Positions 54,746 through 63,147 of a stretch of DNA of 64,000 nucleotides are shown here, one piece after another (the stretch's first letter is position 1; the number at the start of each line of letters is the position of its first letter). Made by a program: the position numbers and the translations under genes. Source of the stretch: Peptococcaceae bacterium BRH_c4b (GTDB lineage Bacteria; Bacillota; Desulfotomaculia; Desulfotomaculales; Desulfocucumaceae); contig LADO01000017.1 of assembly GCA_000961595.1 (NCBI GenBank), positions 1 through 64,000 of the forward strand. The letters run 5' to 3'. The notes under the pieces were generated by a model. The model was given only the letters and a program-made list of their open reading frames with translations. It was not told where the DNA came from and made no database searches.

Positions 54746-56014
54746 TTAGCCGGAAAGGTTGCTGCTGTATACAAATCCCCCGTCTTCCTGCTGGTTGAAG
54801 AAGTCGGCGTAACTAATATCAGATAACTGCCCGTTCAGCCCGCTGACAGGGATACTCTCCCGGATCAGCGCCCCGAAAACACCGGCCCCCGCGATATCAC
54901 CCTGTATAATGGCGCCGCGCAGGCAGCCGTCCTTTAATATAAACTTTTTATAGCAGCCTCCTTGCTCTTCGGTGTACGTGTCGTAACCGGGGCCAGGCGC
55001 TGAGGTCAGGCCGAAGGAAACAGTGGGCAGCCCGTAAAAGTGCATGGAGTTCCTGTAGGCGAAATTGTTTGCCAGTCTTCGGCGCGTCCCTGCCATGTTG
55101 TAGCCGGCAACCCGGCCCTGGAGCACTGCCAGCGGCCAGATGGGGGTTGTGGTAATCTGTCCGGAAAAGGCTTCAAAGGATTCACAAACATCTCCGGCGG
55201 CGTAGATATTCTGAAGGGATGTATCCTGATATTCGTTCACCCTTACCCCCCGGCCCACATCAACGGTCGTGCCTTCTAAAAAGGACACATTGGGCCTGAC
55301 TCCGGCGGCGGAAGCCACCATGCCGCAGGGAACCACCCGTGAACTTTTAAGTTGCACACCTGTTACATTTTCCTTACCGTCAAGCATTATCTTTGTTGCC
55401 ATTTCCCCGGTGATAATATCAATGCCCCGCTCTAGAATGATATCTTCGTAACGTACCGCAGCTTTTTGATCAAGCTGCAAGGGCAGGATATGGGCGGCTG
55501 CCTCCACGATGGTCACGGAGAGTCCTTTTTCATTTAATGCTATGGCAATGTCTACTCCGATTAGGCCGCCACCCATGACCACCACCTGCCGGCATCTTTC
55601 GGCAGCCTTGATAATGGCCCCGGCGTCCTCCAAATTGCGTAGGCTGTATACTTGATGAGCCCGGCGGATGTTTTCCACCGGCGGCAGGAAAGCCGATGCC
55701 CCGGTGGCAATGAGCAGTTTATCGAAGTAAAAGCTGTCTCCGGTGTCCGCCATTACTGTCTTTTCCTCCGCAAGAAGCCCTGTGGCCTTGACCCCGCCAA
55801 ACCAGCGGACATTGAATTTCTCCATAAAGTCCACAGGTACAAAGCGGGCTGCTGTGGCGTCCCTGCTGCCGGATATGATATCCGGCAGCAGGCAGCGCGA
55901 GTATATAAAACGGTCAGGGGAAAGCACGGTGATGTTTCCCCTGCCGTCAGACTGGCGAATTGCCTTTACAGCGCTCAATCCAGCGGCGCTGGCGCCTAAA
56001 ATCAAGTAATTCAC
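54746..56014 (-). CDS. FAD-dependent NAD(P)H oxidoreductase linked to CooF (FNOR)
   Basis: 422 residues, pyridine nucleotide-disulfide oxidoreductase class. The FAD-binding GASAAGLSA is at the N terminus, ATGASAFLPP follows, the NAD(P)H motif VVMGGGLIGVDIAIAL is at about 148-163, and YAAGDVCE is near 275. It would pass electrons between the CooF-type ferredoxin and NAD(P)+. CooS-CooF-FNOR sets are known from other anaerobes. GTG start overlaps the cooF stop (GTGA), indicating translational coupling. Confidence 0.88.
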   Translation of the reverse strand: MNYLILGASAAGLSAVKAIRQSDGRGNITVLSPDRFIYSRCLLPDIISGSRDATAARFVPVDFMEKFNVRWFGGVKATGLLAEEKTVMADTGDSFYFDKLLIATGASAFLPPVENIRRAHQVYSLRNLEDAGAIIKAAERCRQVVVMGGGLIGVDIAIALNEKGLSVTIVEAAAHILPLQLDQKAAVRYEDIILERGIDIITGEMATKIMLDGKENVTGVQLKSSRVVPCGMVASAAGVRPNVSFLEGTTVDVGRGVRVNEYQDTSLQNIYAAGDVCESFEAFSGQITTTPIWPLAVLQGRVAGYNMAGTRRRLANNFAYRNSMHFYGLPTVSFGLTSAPGPGYDTYTEEQGGCYKKFILKDGCLRGAIIQGDIAGAGVFGALIRESIPVSGLNGQLSDISYADFFNQQEDGGFVYSSNLSG

Positions 56015-56508
56015 TGTATTCCCCCCTCTGGTGACCGTTCGGGTACTGCTGCAACCGCATGGGTCGGAGAAATTTCAACCAGTGTAATCGCCCCGGTGGG
56101 GCAGGCCTCAACGCAGCGGGGCATTTCCCGGCCAGCGCAGAAATCGCATTTTACGGCGATCTTTCTCTCCCCGGCTTTCGGTGCAATCATACCGAAAGGA
56201 CAGGACATTACGCACATCCAGCATCCGGCGCAGCTTTCCGGGTCATGCTGTACCAGGCCGGTCACGGGATCCTTTGATAGCGCCCCGGTCATGCAGGCCG
56301 TGACGCATTCCGGCTCGCTGCAGTGCCGGCAGGTCAGTGGTACGGGCCTGTTTTGGTCATTCAACCGGACAGAGTTGCGGGGTTGGCTGCTCTGGTCGGA
56401 CAGATTCACCAGCCATACCGAGCTGGTGGGACTGTGTTCGGCCAGGCAGGCCACCTGGCAGTTTTTGCACCCGGCACACAGCTCCGGCTTAATAAAAATC
56501 CTCTTCAT
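56011..56508 (-). CDS. CooF-like polyferredoxin
   Basis: 165 residues with four 4Fe-4S motifs: CAGCKNCQVAC near the N terminus, CRHCSEPECVTAC, CAGCWMCVMSC and CDFCAGREMPRCVEAC. This is the arrangement of CooF and of dehydrogenase electron-transfer subunits. It would carry electrons between the CO-dehydrogenase homologue (13 bases upstream) and the FAD oxidoreductase. SD AAGGGGTG. Confidence 0.9.
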   Translation of the reverse strand: MKRIFIKPELCAGCKNCQVACLAEHSPTSSVWLVNLSDQSSQPRNSVRLNDQNRPVPLTCRHCSEPECVTACMTGALSKDPVTGLVQHDPESCAGCWMCVMSCPFGMIAPKAGERKIAVKCDFCAGREMPRCVEACPTGAITLVEISPTHAVAAVPERSPEGGIQ

Positions 56509-56521
56509 GTTTATTCACCCC

Positions 56522-58393
56522 TTACAGGCCCAGGCCCGCTCTTTTGGTATTGATCACAGCTTCCAACTGGTCAACCGTCGAATTAATATCGCCGTTGACA
56601 ATTACTCTTCCGCCGGTGATTTGCTCCAGATCCCCGGTCAGCACCTTTGTCACCAGTTCACTGCCGGTGATAAAGGGTGGAATGGCCAGGTGCAGGGTGA
56701 GACCCAGCGCAAGGCCGAAGGCCCCGTCCGCCAGTGCCTGTTCCTCCAGCCACTGGGGCGCGGAGATTACCAGGGGCAGCTGCGGCAGGTCAACTCCCAT
56801 TTCTGCGGCTATATCTGCAGCCACCTCTTCCAGCCGGCCTATGGCCAGGCAGGGGCCGAAATTCAGCACCGGTGGGATTCCCAGCTTCAGACAGATTGCT
56901 TTCAGTTTTGTCCCTGCCAGTTCCGCTGCCGCCGGGGACATCAGACCCACATTTTCCAGGGCGCCGCTGGTGCAGCCTGCCGACAGCACTATGATGTCGC
57001 GGCGGATTAACTCCCTGGTCATCCCGACGGTGAACACGTCATGTCCTCTGGCGGTCAGGTTTGAGCAGCCTACCACCGCGGCTATGCCTTTGATTTCGCC
57101 GGCGGCAATGAGGTCTATCAGGGGTTTATAATTGCCGCCCAGGAAGCTCTTCAGTGTTTTTTCGCTCAGCCCGGTGAGTACATCGTCGTAGCCGTGGGAG
57201 GGTACGTTAATAACAACGTCCTGGCGCCTGGCGGCGAAGCTGTCCGCTGCGGCCCGCATTATTTTCCCGGCTATAGCCCGGCTATTCCTTATATCAAAGG
57301 GCAGGTAATCGGCATTTTGTTTTTTTGCCACGTCATCCAGGCAGATCTGCGGCACCCGCATTTGCTCGCAAACCGTTTCCAGGCCCGGCAGGGTGCAGTT
57401 GAAATCTGACACCACCAGGTCTATGGCGCCGGTGGCCACCAGGGCCTCGGAGGTGAAGTTGTTTCCGGTTTGGCCTGCGAAAATCTCTGTGCAGTGCGCA
57501 CCACGCAGCTGCATATCCTGGCCCACACAGGTGGAGCCGGCAATCCTGAAGCCCTTCGCTCCTGCGTTCCCGGCTGTTGCGGCGGCTTCCGGAGACAACA
57601 GGGAATCTTGTAAGATTCCCACCAGGGAGTGCTGGTGCCCGGTGACCATAATGTTGATATAATCCGGATCCAGCACGCCGAAACCGACTCTCGCCGTCCT
57701 GATTTCCGGCTCTCCCCAGATGACGTCGTTAATCCGGTTGGTCATGGCCAGGCCGTATAACCCGGTGGTAATGCCCAGGCGCAGGGAATGGAGCAGCATA
57801 TCCAGGGGATCACTGGACAGGTTGGTGCTGGTCTTGACCAGGGCGTCAAAAACCTCGGATTTTGCTCCGCCGGGCAAAATGCCCAGTTCACACCACTTAT
57901 CAAAGCGCGGCCCGTAGGCAAGCTTTTCAACCAGTTGCATCTTTTCACTACGGGGGCGGTACAGGTCCTCCAGCACCCTGTCTGCCAGGCCGGCTGCTTT
58001 TTCATTTATGTCCTTGCCGCTTATGGCCAGGCGGTCTGCCAGTTCATGCAAGAGAGTGGTTCCCTTCAGGGGCAGATCGGAATTGCCCCGGCCAATCTCC
58101 CTTAAATTAACGGCGGCGTTTTCCACAATATGCAGGTAACAGGCTGCTCCGGCCGCCACCGCCCGCAGAAAATTCCTGGCAACCATGGTGTCCGGTGTTG
58201 CCCCGCATACACCTCGTGGAGAATTTGGGGTGATCCGGCAGGGGCCGTTGGAACAAAGTCGGCAGCACACTCCCTGCATGCCGAAACCGCATTTCACCGC
58301 CTGGTCGGGAACCCGGTTAAATGAAGTCTCCACGTTGCTCCTTGATAACAGAAAATCGTTAAGTACCTTGTCAGCGGAAATACATACTGCCAA
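56522..58393 (-). CDS. CooS-family Ni-Fe carbon monoxide dehydrogenase homologue (divergent active site)
   Basis: 623 residues, usual CooS length. All cluster ligands are present: D-cluster C35 and C43; B-cluster C44, C47, C52, C63; C-cluster His in TGHQHS, then Cys in GSTCVG, FNCTLP, VGCSN, AGCTSG and FGPCLA. But the second-shell residues that make CO/CO2 catalysis work in C. hydrogenoformans CODH-II are changed. The His relay segment (H93, H96, H99, H102) reads AACYLHIVENAAVNL, and the Lys563/Ile567 segment reads EEQALADG, that is Gln and Asp. TTG start behind GGAGGAG. It may act on another small molecule. Confidence 0.88.
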   Translation of the reverse strand: MAVCISADKVLNDFLLSRSNVETSFNRVPDQAVKCGFGMQGVCCRLCSNGPCRITPNSPRGVCGATPDTMVARNFLRAVAAGAACYLHIVENAAVNLREIGRGNSDLPLKGTTLLHELADRLAISGKDINEKAAGLADRVLEDLYRPRSEKMQLVEKLAYGPRFDKWCELGILPGGAKSEVFDALVKTSTNLSSDPLDMLLHSLRLGITTGLYGLAMTNRINDVIWGEPEIRTARVGFGVLDPDYINIMVTGHQHSLVGILQDSLLSPEAAATAGNAGAKGFRIAGSTCVGQDMQLRGAHCTEIFAGQTGNNFTSEALVATGAIDLVVSDFNCTLPGLETVCEQMRVPQICLDDVAKKQNADYLPFDIRNSRAIAGKIMRAAADSFAARRQDVVINVPSHGYDDVLTGLSEKTLKSFLGGNYKPLIDLIAAGEIKGIAAVVGCSNLTARGHDVFTVGMTRELIRRDIIVLSAGCTSGALENVGLMSPAAAELAGTKLKAICLKLGIPPVLNFGPCLAIGRLEEVAADIAAEMGVDLPQLPLVISAPQWLEEQALADGAFGLALGLTLHLAIPPFITGSELVTKVLTGDLEQITGGRVIVNGDINSTVDQLEAVINTKRAGLGL

Positions 58394-58425
58394 ATCAAGC
58401 TCCTCCTTTAATAGTATACTTAATG

Positions 58426-58458
58426 GGTATACATTAGGGTAAAAAAATAATGTATACC
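58426..58458. promoter_or_regulatory. Rrf2-type operator upstream of cooS
   Basis: GGTATACATTA (58426-58436) and TAATGTATACC (58448-58458) form a perfect 11-bp inverted repeat with an 11-base spacer. A third half-site AGTATACTTA is nearby at 58413-58422. It lies between cooS and the Rrf2 gene, in the promoter region of cooS. Confidence 0.75.
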
Positions 58459-58496
58459 AAATTGGTGCACAATGATTTGTAAATAAAGGGTGAAAA

Positions 58497-58910
58497 TTAT
58501 TTCACCCGCTCCCGGAGCATTTGAAAGTTGTAGCGGCCGAGATGTTCCTTCATGCATTCTTGCATTTCAAACAGTGCTTCGTGTACCGGGCAATGTTTGC
58601 TAAAAAATTTGTTGCACTCTTCGGGGGAATGCAGGCAGCGGTTAATGGCAATTGGACCTTCCACCGCCTCTACCACATCCAGCATTGTTATTGCCGAAGC
58701 AGGCTTTGCCAGGGAATAACCCCCGTTAACCCCCCGGTGGGACTGCACAATGTTCGCCTGGATGAGTAGCCGCAGAATTTTCAGCAAAAAGCGAATCGGT
58801 ATGCGCTCCTCTTCAGATATCAATTTTGCCTCAATCACCTGCCCGTAGGGCAGTCCTGAAAGGTACAAAATCGCCCGCATAGCATAGTCTGTTGCTTGAT
58901 TTAATCTCAT
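58497..58910 (-). CDS. Rrf2-family Fe-S transcriptional regulator
   Basis: 137 residues. N-terminal winged helix: RLNQATDYAMRAILYLSGL, then GGYSLAKPASAITMLDVVEAVEGP. The family Cys trio is NRCLHSPEECNKFFSKHC (C-x6-C-x7-C), so it probably holds a 2Fe-2S or 4Fe-4S cluster sensitive to redox, NO or O2. It is the obvious candidate to bind the palindrome at 58426-58458 and control the cooS-cooF-FNOR operon that follows on the same strand. Confidence 0.92.
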   Translation of the reverse strand: MRLNQATDYAMRAILYLSGLPYGQVIEAKLISEEERIPIRFLLKILRLLIQANIVQSHRGVNGGYSLAKPASAITMLDVVEAVEGPIAINRCLHSPEECNKFFSKHCPVHEALFEMQECMKEHLGRYNFQMLRERVK

Positions 58911-59124
58911 TTTAAATACCCTGCTTGAAATGTTTACTGAAAAGGTATAGTTTATATGAATATATTATTTTAATTCCGTTATATTTGTCAAGTACCTCTA
59001 TAAATTTTTCCGGAACTTTCCTGCGGCAATATAAAAGCATCAAAAACCCCTCAGCCGGCAGGAAGATTCCGCCGGAACACAGAATTACTGTTTTGGTATG
59101 CATACTTTCAGTGGAGGCGATAAA

Positions 59125-60033
59125 ATGGATATACTATCTGCCATTGGAAATACACCGCTTGTTGAATTAAAAACATTAAATACTAATTCTACGGTCAGGA
59201 TATTCGGGAAGTTGGAAGGATGCAACCCGGGTGGCTCGATAAAGGACCGGCCCGCCTATTACATGATCAAAAAGGCTGAGGAATCAGGCGAGCTAACCAG
59301 AGAAAAAATAATCCTTGAGCCAACCTCCGGGAATACCGGTATCGCCATAGCCATGATCGGGGCCGCAAAAGGATACCGGGTCATGCTTGTGGTACCCGGA
59401 TGTGTCAGTATGGAGAGAAGTCGCATTCTTGAGGCTTATGGCGCCGAAGTGATACTTACACCTGCGGAAGAGGGCACCGACGGCGCCATCAGGAAAGCAC
59501 ATAAGATTATTAACAACCAGCCTAAAAGTTATTATATGCCCAATCAGTTTCAAAACGATAATAATTCACTTTCCCATTACGAAACGACCGGGCCGGAAAT
59601 TTATTCCCAAACAAAAGGATTGATTGAAGTATTTATTGCCGGCATGGGGACTACCGGCACGTTGATGGGTACGGGCAGATATCTTAAAGAGAAAAACCCC
59701 GGCATCAGGGTCATCGGCATTGAACCCGTGAAGGGCCACGCTATACAGGGCCTGAAAAACATGGAGGAGGCCATAGTGCCGGAAATATACCATCCCGATA
59801 TGCTGGACGAAATAATAACCGTTGAAGACGATGAAGCCTTCGAAACCGCGAGGCTGCTTGCTACCAGGGAAGGAATATTTGTGGGTATGTCCAGCGGCGC
59901 GGCAGTGGCCGGGGCTTTGCGGGTGGCCGGGAGAATGGAATCAGGCAACATTGTAGTTATACTGCCCGACCGCGGTGACCGTTATTTAAGCACAACACTG
60001 TTCAGGTCAATATGCGCAAAATGCTCTCCCTGA
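59125..60033 (+). CDS. Cysteine synthase family PLP enzyme
   Basis: 302 residues. The PLP lysine lies in NPGGSIKDRPAYYM (about residue 42); EPTSGNTGIAIAMIG binds the substrate carboxylate; GMGTTGTLMGTGRYLKE holds the phosphate; IGIEPVKGH is conserved. It fits the O-acetylserine sulfhydrylase CysK/CysM group and starts LSAIGNTPLVEL. CysM-like features (RPAYYMI) are suggested. ATG 59125 with GGAGGCG 5 bases upstream; the longer frame from 59098 has no ribosome site. Confidence 0.9.
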   Translation: MDILSAIGNTPLVELKTLNTNSTVRIFGKLEGCNPGGSIKDRPAYYMIKKAEESGELTREKIILEPTSGNTGIAIAMIGAAKGYRVMLVVPGCVSMERSRILEAYGAEVILTPAEEGTDGAIRKAHKIINNQPKSYYMPNQFQNDNNSLSHYETTGPEIYSQTKGLIEVFIAGMGTTGTLMGTGRYLKEKNPGIRVIGIEPVKGHAIQGLKNMEEAIVPEIYHPDMLDEIITVEDDEAFETARLLATREGIFVGMSSGAAVAGALRVAGRMESGNIVVILPDRGDRYLSTTLFRSICAKCSP

Positions 60034-60049
60034 CTGCGGCAGTACGACA

Positions 60050-60090
60050 AAATGCGACAGGGGACGGTTTCACCGTCCCCTGTCGCATTT
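60050..60090. terminator. Bidirectional terminator, 19-bp perfect arms
   Basis: AAATGCGACAGGGGACGGT (60050-60068) and its exact complement (60072-60090) with a 3-base loop separate the converging cysteine synthase and aminotransferase genes. Its core GACAGGGGACGGT resembles the ends of the 15351-15803 element. Confidence 0.85.
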
Positions 60091-60091
60091 A

Positions 60092-61156
60092 TTACAGTTC
60101 CACGACCCAGTTGAATTCATCGGGTAGCAGTCCGTACTGCACACCGGTGATGTAATCGTAAAATTTCTGCGAGAGTTCGCCCACGCCGCCGTTGCCGGGT
60201 ACTATTATTTCGTCCCGCCAGTTCAACTCGTTGACCGGCGATACCACGGCGGCGGTGCCGGTGCCGAATATTTCATTCAGCGTGCCGTTGTGGGAAGCTT
60301 CCATCACCTCGTCAATGGAGAGGCGGCGTTCCACGGTGTCCAGTCCCCATTTCCGCGCTACCTGCAGCACAGATTCCCGGGTCATGCCGCCAAGAATGCT
60401 ACCTTCCAGGGGAGGTGTAATAACCTGATCGCCGATGACAAAGAATATATTCATGGTGCCCACTTCTTCGATATATTTCAGTTCCACTCCGTCCAGCCAG
60501 AGCACCTGGGTATAGCCTTTCTTTTTGGCTTCTTCGGCGGCCAGAATGCTGGCGGCATAGTTGCCCGGGGTTTTTACGTGGCCAATACCGCCCCGCACCG
60601 CACGGACGTATTTATCCGTGACCATTATTTTAACGGGTTGAAAGCCTTCCGGATAATAAGCTCCTACTGGCGACAGTATGATCATGAACTTGTAAGTGTG
60701 GGAAGGCCGCACACCCAGGTAGGGGTCGGTGGCAATGATAAAGGGTCTGATGTAAAGGGAGGTTTCCTTGGAGCCCGGGACCCAGTCCTGTTCCAGTTGG
60801 AGCAATTTGATCAATCCCTGAAACACCAATTCCTCGTCGATTTGAGGGATGCACATCCGCTCGGCGGAACGGTTCAGGCGGGCCAGGTAGGAGCGTGGCC
60901 TAAAAATACCTATCTTGCCGTTCGCTCTCCTGTATGCTTTCATGCCCTCGAAAATGGCCTGTCCATAGTGTAGAACCATAGTAGACGGTTCCAGGCTCAG
61001 GGGGCCGTATGGTTCTATGCGGGGGTTATGCCAGCCGTCTGCGACGGAGTAATCAACTACAAACATGTGGTCGGTAAACTTGGTGCCAAAGGTCAGCTCG
61101 CTATCCAGCGGTTTCTTTTTCATAGAATCCGCTTTGTTAATTGGAATCGTATACAA
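60092..61156 (-). CDS. ilvE: Branched-chain amino acid aminotransferase
   Basis: 354 residues, class IV (D-amino-acid-transaminase fold) aminotransferase. Landmarks: VLHYGQAIFEGMKAYRR; RMCIPQ; the PLP lysine in GHVKTPGNYAASI (about residue 197); EEVGTMNIFFV; GTGTAAVVSPVNEL. It makes Leu, Ile and Val from their keto acids and glutamate. It is the type II branched-chain transaminase (about 350 residues), longer than E. coli IlvE. TTG start with GGGAGG about 8 bases upstream; an in-frame ATG lies at 61123. Confidence 0.94.
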   Translation of the reverse strand: MYTIPINKADSMKKKPLDSELTFGTKFTDHMFVVDYSVADGWHNPRIEPYGPLSLEPSTMVLHYGQAIFEGMKAYRRANGKIGIFRPRSYLARLNRSAERMCIPQIDEELVFQGLIKLLQLEQDWVPGSKETSLYIRPFIIATDPYLGVRPSHTYKFMIILSPVGAYYPEGFQPVKIMVTDKYVRAVRGGIGHVKTPGNYAASILAAEEAKKKGYTQVLWLDGVELKYIEEVGTMNIFFVIGDQVITPPLEGSILGGMTRESVLQVARKWGLDTVERRLSIDEVMEASHNGTLNEIFGTGTAAVVSPVNELNWRDEIIVPGNGGVGELSQKFYDYITGVQYGLLPDEFNWVVEL

Positions 61157-61326
61157 CTAAAAGACCTCCCAAACATTGAATCGGAATTTTTTAATAATTT
61201 ATCTCTGTTATTTTTCTATATTTATTCTATTTTTCCTTCAGGAATATGAACAATAATATATTGAGGCATGCATTTTCCTGCAAGTGCTGTATGGTTGTGA
61301 AATTACAGGGGTGCAGCGGACAAACG

Positions 61327-61352
61327 CCCGGTGTGCTGTAAATCACACCGGG
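61327..61352. promoter_or_regulatory. Perfect palindrome between ilvE and the ferredoxin gene
   Basis: CCCGGTGTG and CACACCGGG pair over 9 bases with an 8-base loop and no T tail. It lies in the shared upstream region of two divergent genes, so an operator or attenuator-type stem is possible. Confidence 0.5.
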
Positions 61353-61429
61353 TATATGGTAATGCTTATAGAATTTCAGCTGCCAGAACATTATAATTGT
61401 TATAAAATACAAACCGGAGGGATTATACG

Positions 61430-61813
61430 ATGGCTAAAGCAAAACGGCCCATAGTGAGAATTGATGAGGAAAAATGCACTGGCTGCGGTTTGTGCGTATC
61501 CCCCTGCGCCGAGGGTGCTATTGAAATAAGGGACGGCAAGGCCAGGGTAATTAAAGAGGAATTGTGTGACGGAGCCGGCTTTTGTATAGGAACCTGCCCG
61601 GAAGGGGCGCTGACCGTTGAGGAGAGGGAAGCGGAGGAGTTCTCCGAGGAGGCGGTACACAAGCACACGCAAAGTAACCCGAGGAATTATATTCCTCAAA
61701 AATGTTTTCGCTGCGGTAGGAATGAGGATGAACTGCCAATAATGCCTTGCCGCAGTGCCGGGGAGAGCCTTTGGGTATGTACCCGCTGCCTGCCGGCGCT
61801 GATTCACGGGTAA
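61430..61813 (+). CDS. Ferredoxin with C-terminal zinc-binding tail
   Basis: 127 residues. The first cluster motif is CTGCGLCVSPC. The second, CDGAGFCIGTCPEG, has Ala in place of one Cys, so that site would hold a 3Fe-4S or altered cluster. The C-terminal 45 residues add CFRCGRNEDELPIMPC and CTRCLP, which look like a zinc ribbon. An electron carrier by inference; partner unknown. SD GGAGGG 8 bases before ATG. Confidence 0.88.
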   Translation: MAKAKRPIVRIDEEKCTGCGLCVSPCAEGAIEIRDGKARVIKEELCDGAGFCIGTCPEGALTVEEREAEEFSEEAVHKHTQSNPRNYIPQKCFRCGRNEDELPIMPCRSAGESLWVCTRCLPALIHG

Positions 61814-61884
61814 GCCCCAGTGCAGACGGGGTAGAACATGCGCTGATCCGTCACCATCGGGGTTGCTGTTCGTTTTGAACGACC

Positions 61885-61914
61885 AGGGATGGGAGATTCG
61901 TTCCATCCCTTTTT
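61885..61914 (+). terminator. Terminator of the ferredoxin gene
   Basis: AGGGATGG and CCATCCCT form an 8-bp stem followed by TTTTT. Confidence 0.85.
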
Positions 61915-61944
61915 AATCTTCCGGGGAAAGCAGATGCCAACCCA

Positions 61945-62136
61945 TTAGGGGTGAAGACACCGGCATTTAATACAGTGGCCTCTGGAGGCTTTGAACAGAT
62001 CCTTGAAAAGCTGGTCCAGTTCAGCATGCTTCAGACGGAGCAAACCTTCGGGATTAACCAGCGTATCATTTATAAACATCCTGACATAGGCATGTTCCTG
62101 GGTTTCTACCACGGTTACCAGTTTATATTTATTCAA
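61945..62136 (-). CDS. Small hypothetical protein with Cys-rich end
   Basis: A 63-residue ORF reading LNKYKLVTVVETQEHAYV, then NDTLVNPEGLLRLKHAELDQLF and ending CIKCRCLHP. It starts at TTG 62136 with GGGGTG 8 bases upstream, or at GTG 62145. Composition looks coding (varied, not low-complexity) and the CxxCxC end could bind metal. I recognise no family, and the sequence overlaps no other gene. Moderate support only. Confidence 0.45.
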   Translation of the reverse strand: MNKYKLVTVVETQEHAYVRMFINDTLVNPEGLLRLKHAELDQLFKDLFKASRGHCIKCRCLHP

Positions 62137-62224
62137 TTTCCACACCCCGTCTCAAAATTCAGGATCAAGCAGGAGTTATACCATAGTTTTTTGTCAGGGA
62201 GTCTACAGTTGCCGAATAAGGTAT

Positions 62225-62371
62225 GGGGACACACCTGTCTAAGGTATGGGGACACACCTTCTTAGGTAATCTAAAATTCTTTACTTCTTAATAATCTTGT
62301 GAAGGAATGTCCCCAATTTATGTTATCTATAATTCCTTGCTTTGAACAATTTCACGAAGGAATGTCCCCGA
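62225..62371. repeat. GGGGACATTCC repeat cluster (reverse orientation)
   Basis: Two GGGGACACACCT arms at 62225-62236 and 62249-62260 are answered by two GAAGGAATGTCCCC arms at 62301-62314 and 62356-62369. Two units appear nested or tandem, opposite in orientation to most other copies. It fills the gap before the phosphoesterase gene. Confidence 0.75.
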
Positions 62372-62424
62372 TTTATGATATTATTAATTTAATGTAAATA
62401 ACAGGGTTTTACCGGAGGGATATA

Positions 62425-63147
62425 ATGAATATATATTCCATCAGTGATCTGCACCTGTCCTTTACTACCAGTCCCGACCCGGACAATTGGAATGCCATTG
62501 AGTACAAACCCATGTCGGACTTGGATGAGAGGTGGACGGATCACGCCCAGGAAATATATAATAACTGGCTGCAAACCGTCGATAAAAATGACATAGTGCT
62601 GGTGCCGGGAGATATTTCCTGGTCCATGCGGCTGGATCAGATGCAATGCGATGTGCAATACCTGGCCATGCTTACAGGACATATAGTGGCGGTGCAGGGC
62701 AATCACGACTACTGGTGGCAATCTATATCACGAACCAGGGAAGCGATGCCTCCCAACATACAGTTGATACAAAACGACCATGTGCGGTTTGGGGAGTTGG
62801 CCATCTGCGGCTCCCGGGGCTGGCTGTGCCCTAACGGCTCATTTTTTAAAGAAGAGGATCAGAAAATATATAACAGGGAACTGATTCGCATGGAGAATTC
62901 CCTGAAAAGCGCGGCAGGGGCAAAGGAAATCATCGCCATGATGCATTATATGCCCACCAATGAAAAACACGAGTACAGCGGTTTTGTAGAGCTTTTCCTC
63001 AAATACGGGGTTAAAGCTGTTGTGTACGGTCACCTGCACGCCCGGGCCTGCCGGTACAGCTTGCCGGAAAGCCTGTGGGGGATTAATTTTTATCTGGTTA
63101 GCGCGGATTATCTTGGATTCAAGCCCCAGCTTATTTGCAGCAGGTAA
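62425..63147 (+). CDS. Calcineurin-like metallophosphoesterase
   Basis: 240 residues with all metal motifs: SDLHLS at the N terminus, VPGDISW, QGNHDYWW, a later MMHYMP and YGHLHA. It belongs to the short YpjB/ICC-like group of two-metal phosphoesterases. Substrate unknown. SD GGAGGGA 7 bases before ATG. Confidence 0.9.
   Translation: MNIYSISDLHLSFTTSPDPDNWNAIEYKPMSDLDERWTDHAQEIYNNWLQTVDKNDIVLVPGDISWSMRLDQMQCDVQYLAMLTGHIVAVQGNHDYWWQSISRTREAMPPNIQLIQNDHVRFGELAICGSRGWLCPNGSFFKEEDQKIYNRELIRMENSLKSAAGAKEIIAMMHYMPTNEKHEYSGFVELFLKYGVKAVVYGHLHARACRYSLPESLWGINFYLVSADYLGFKPQLICSR

Noticed and set aside
56096-57131. Long plus-strand ORFs opposite cooF and cooS
   Set aside because: Antisense shadows of Cys- and Gly-rich coding sequence, with no ribosome site or family resemblance.
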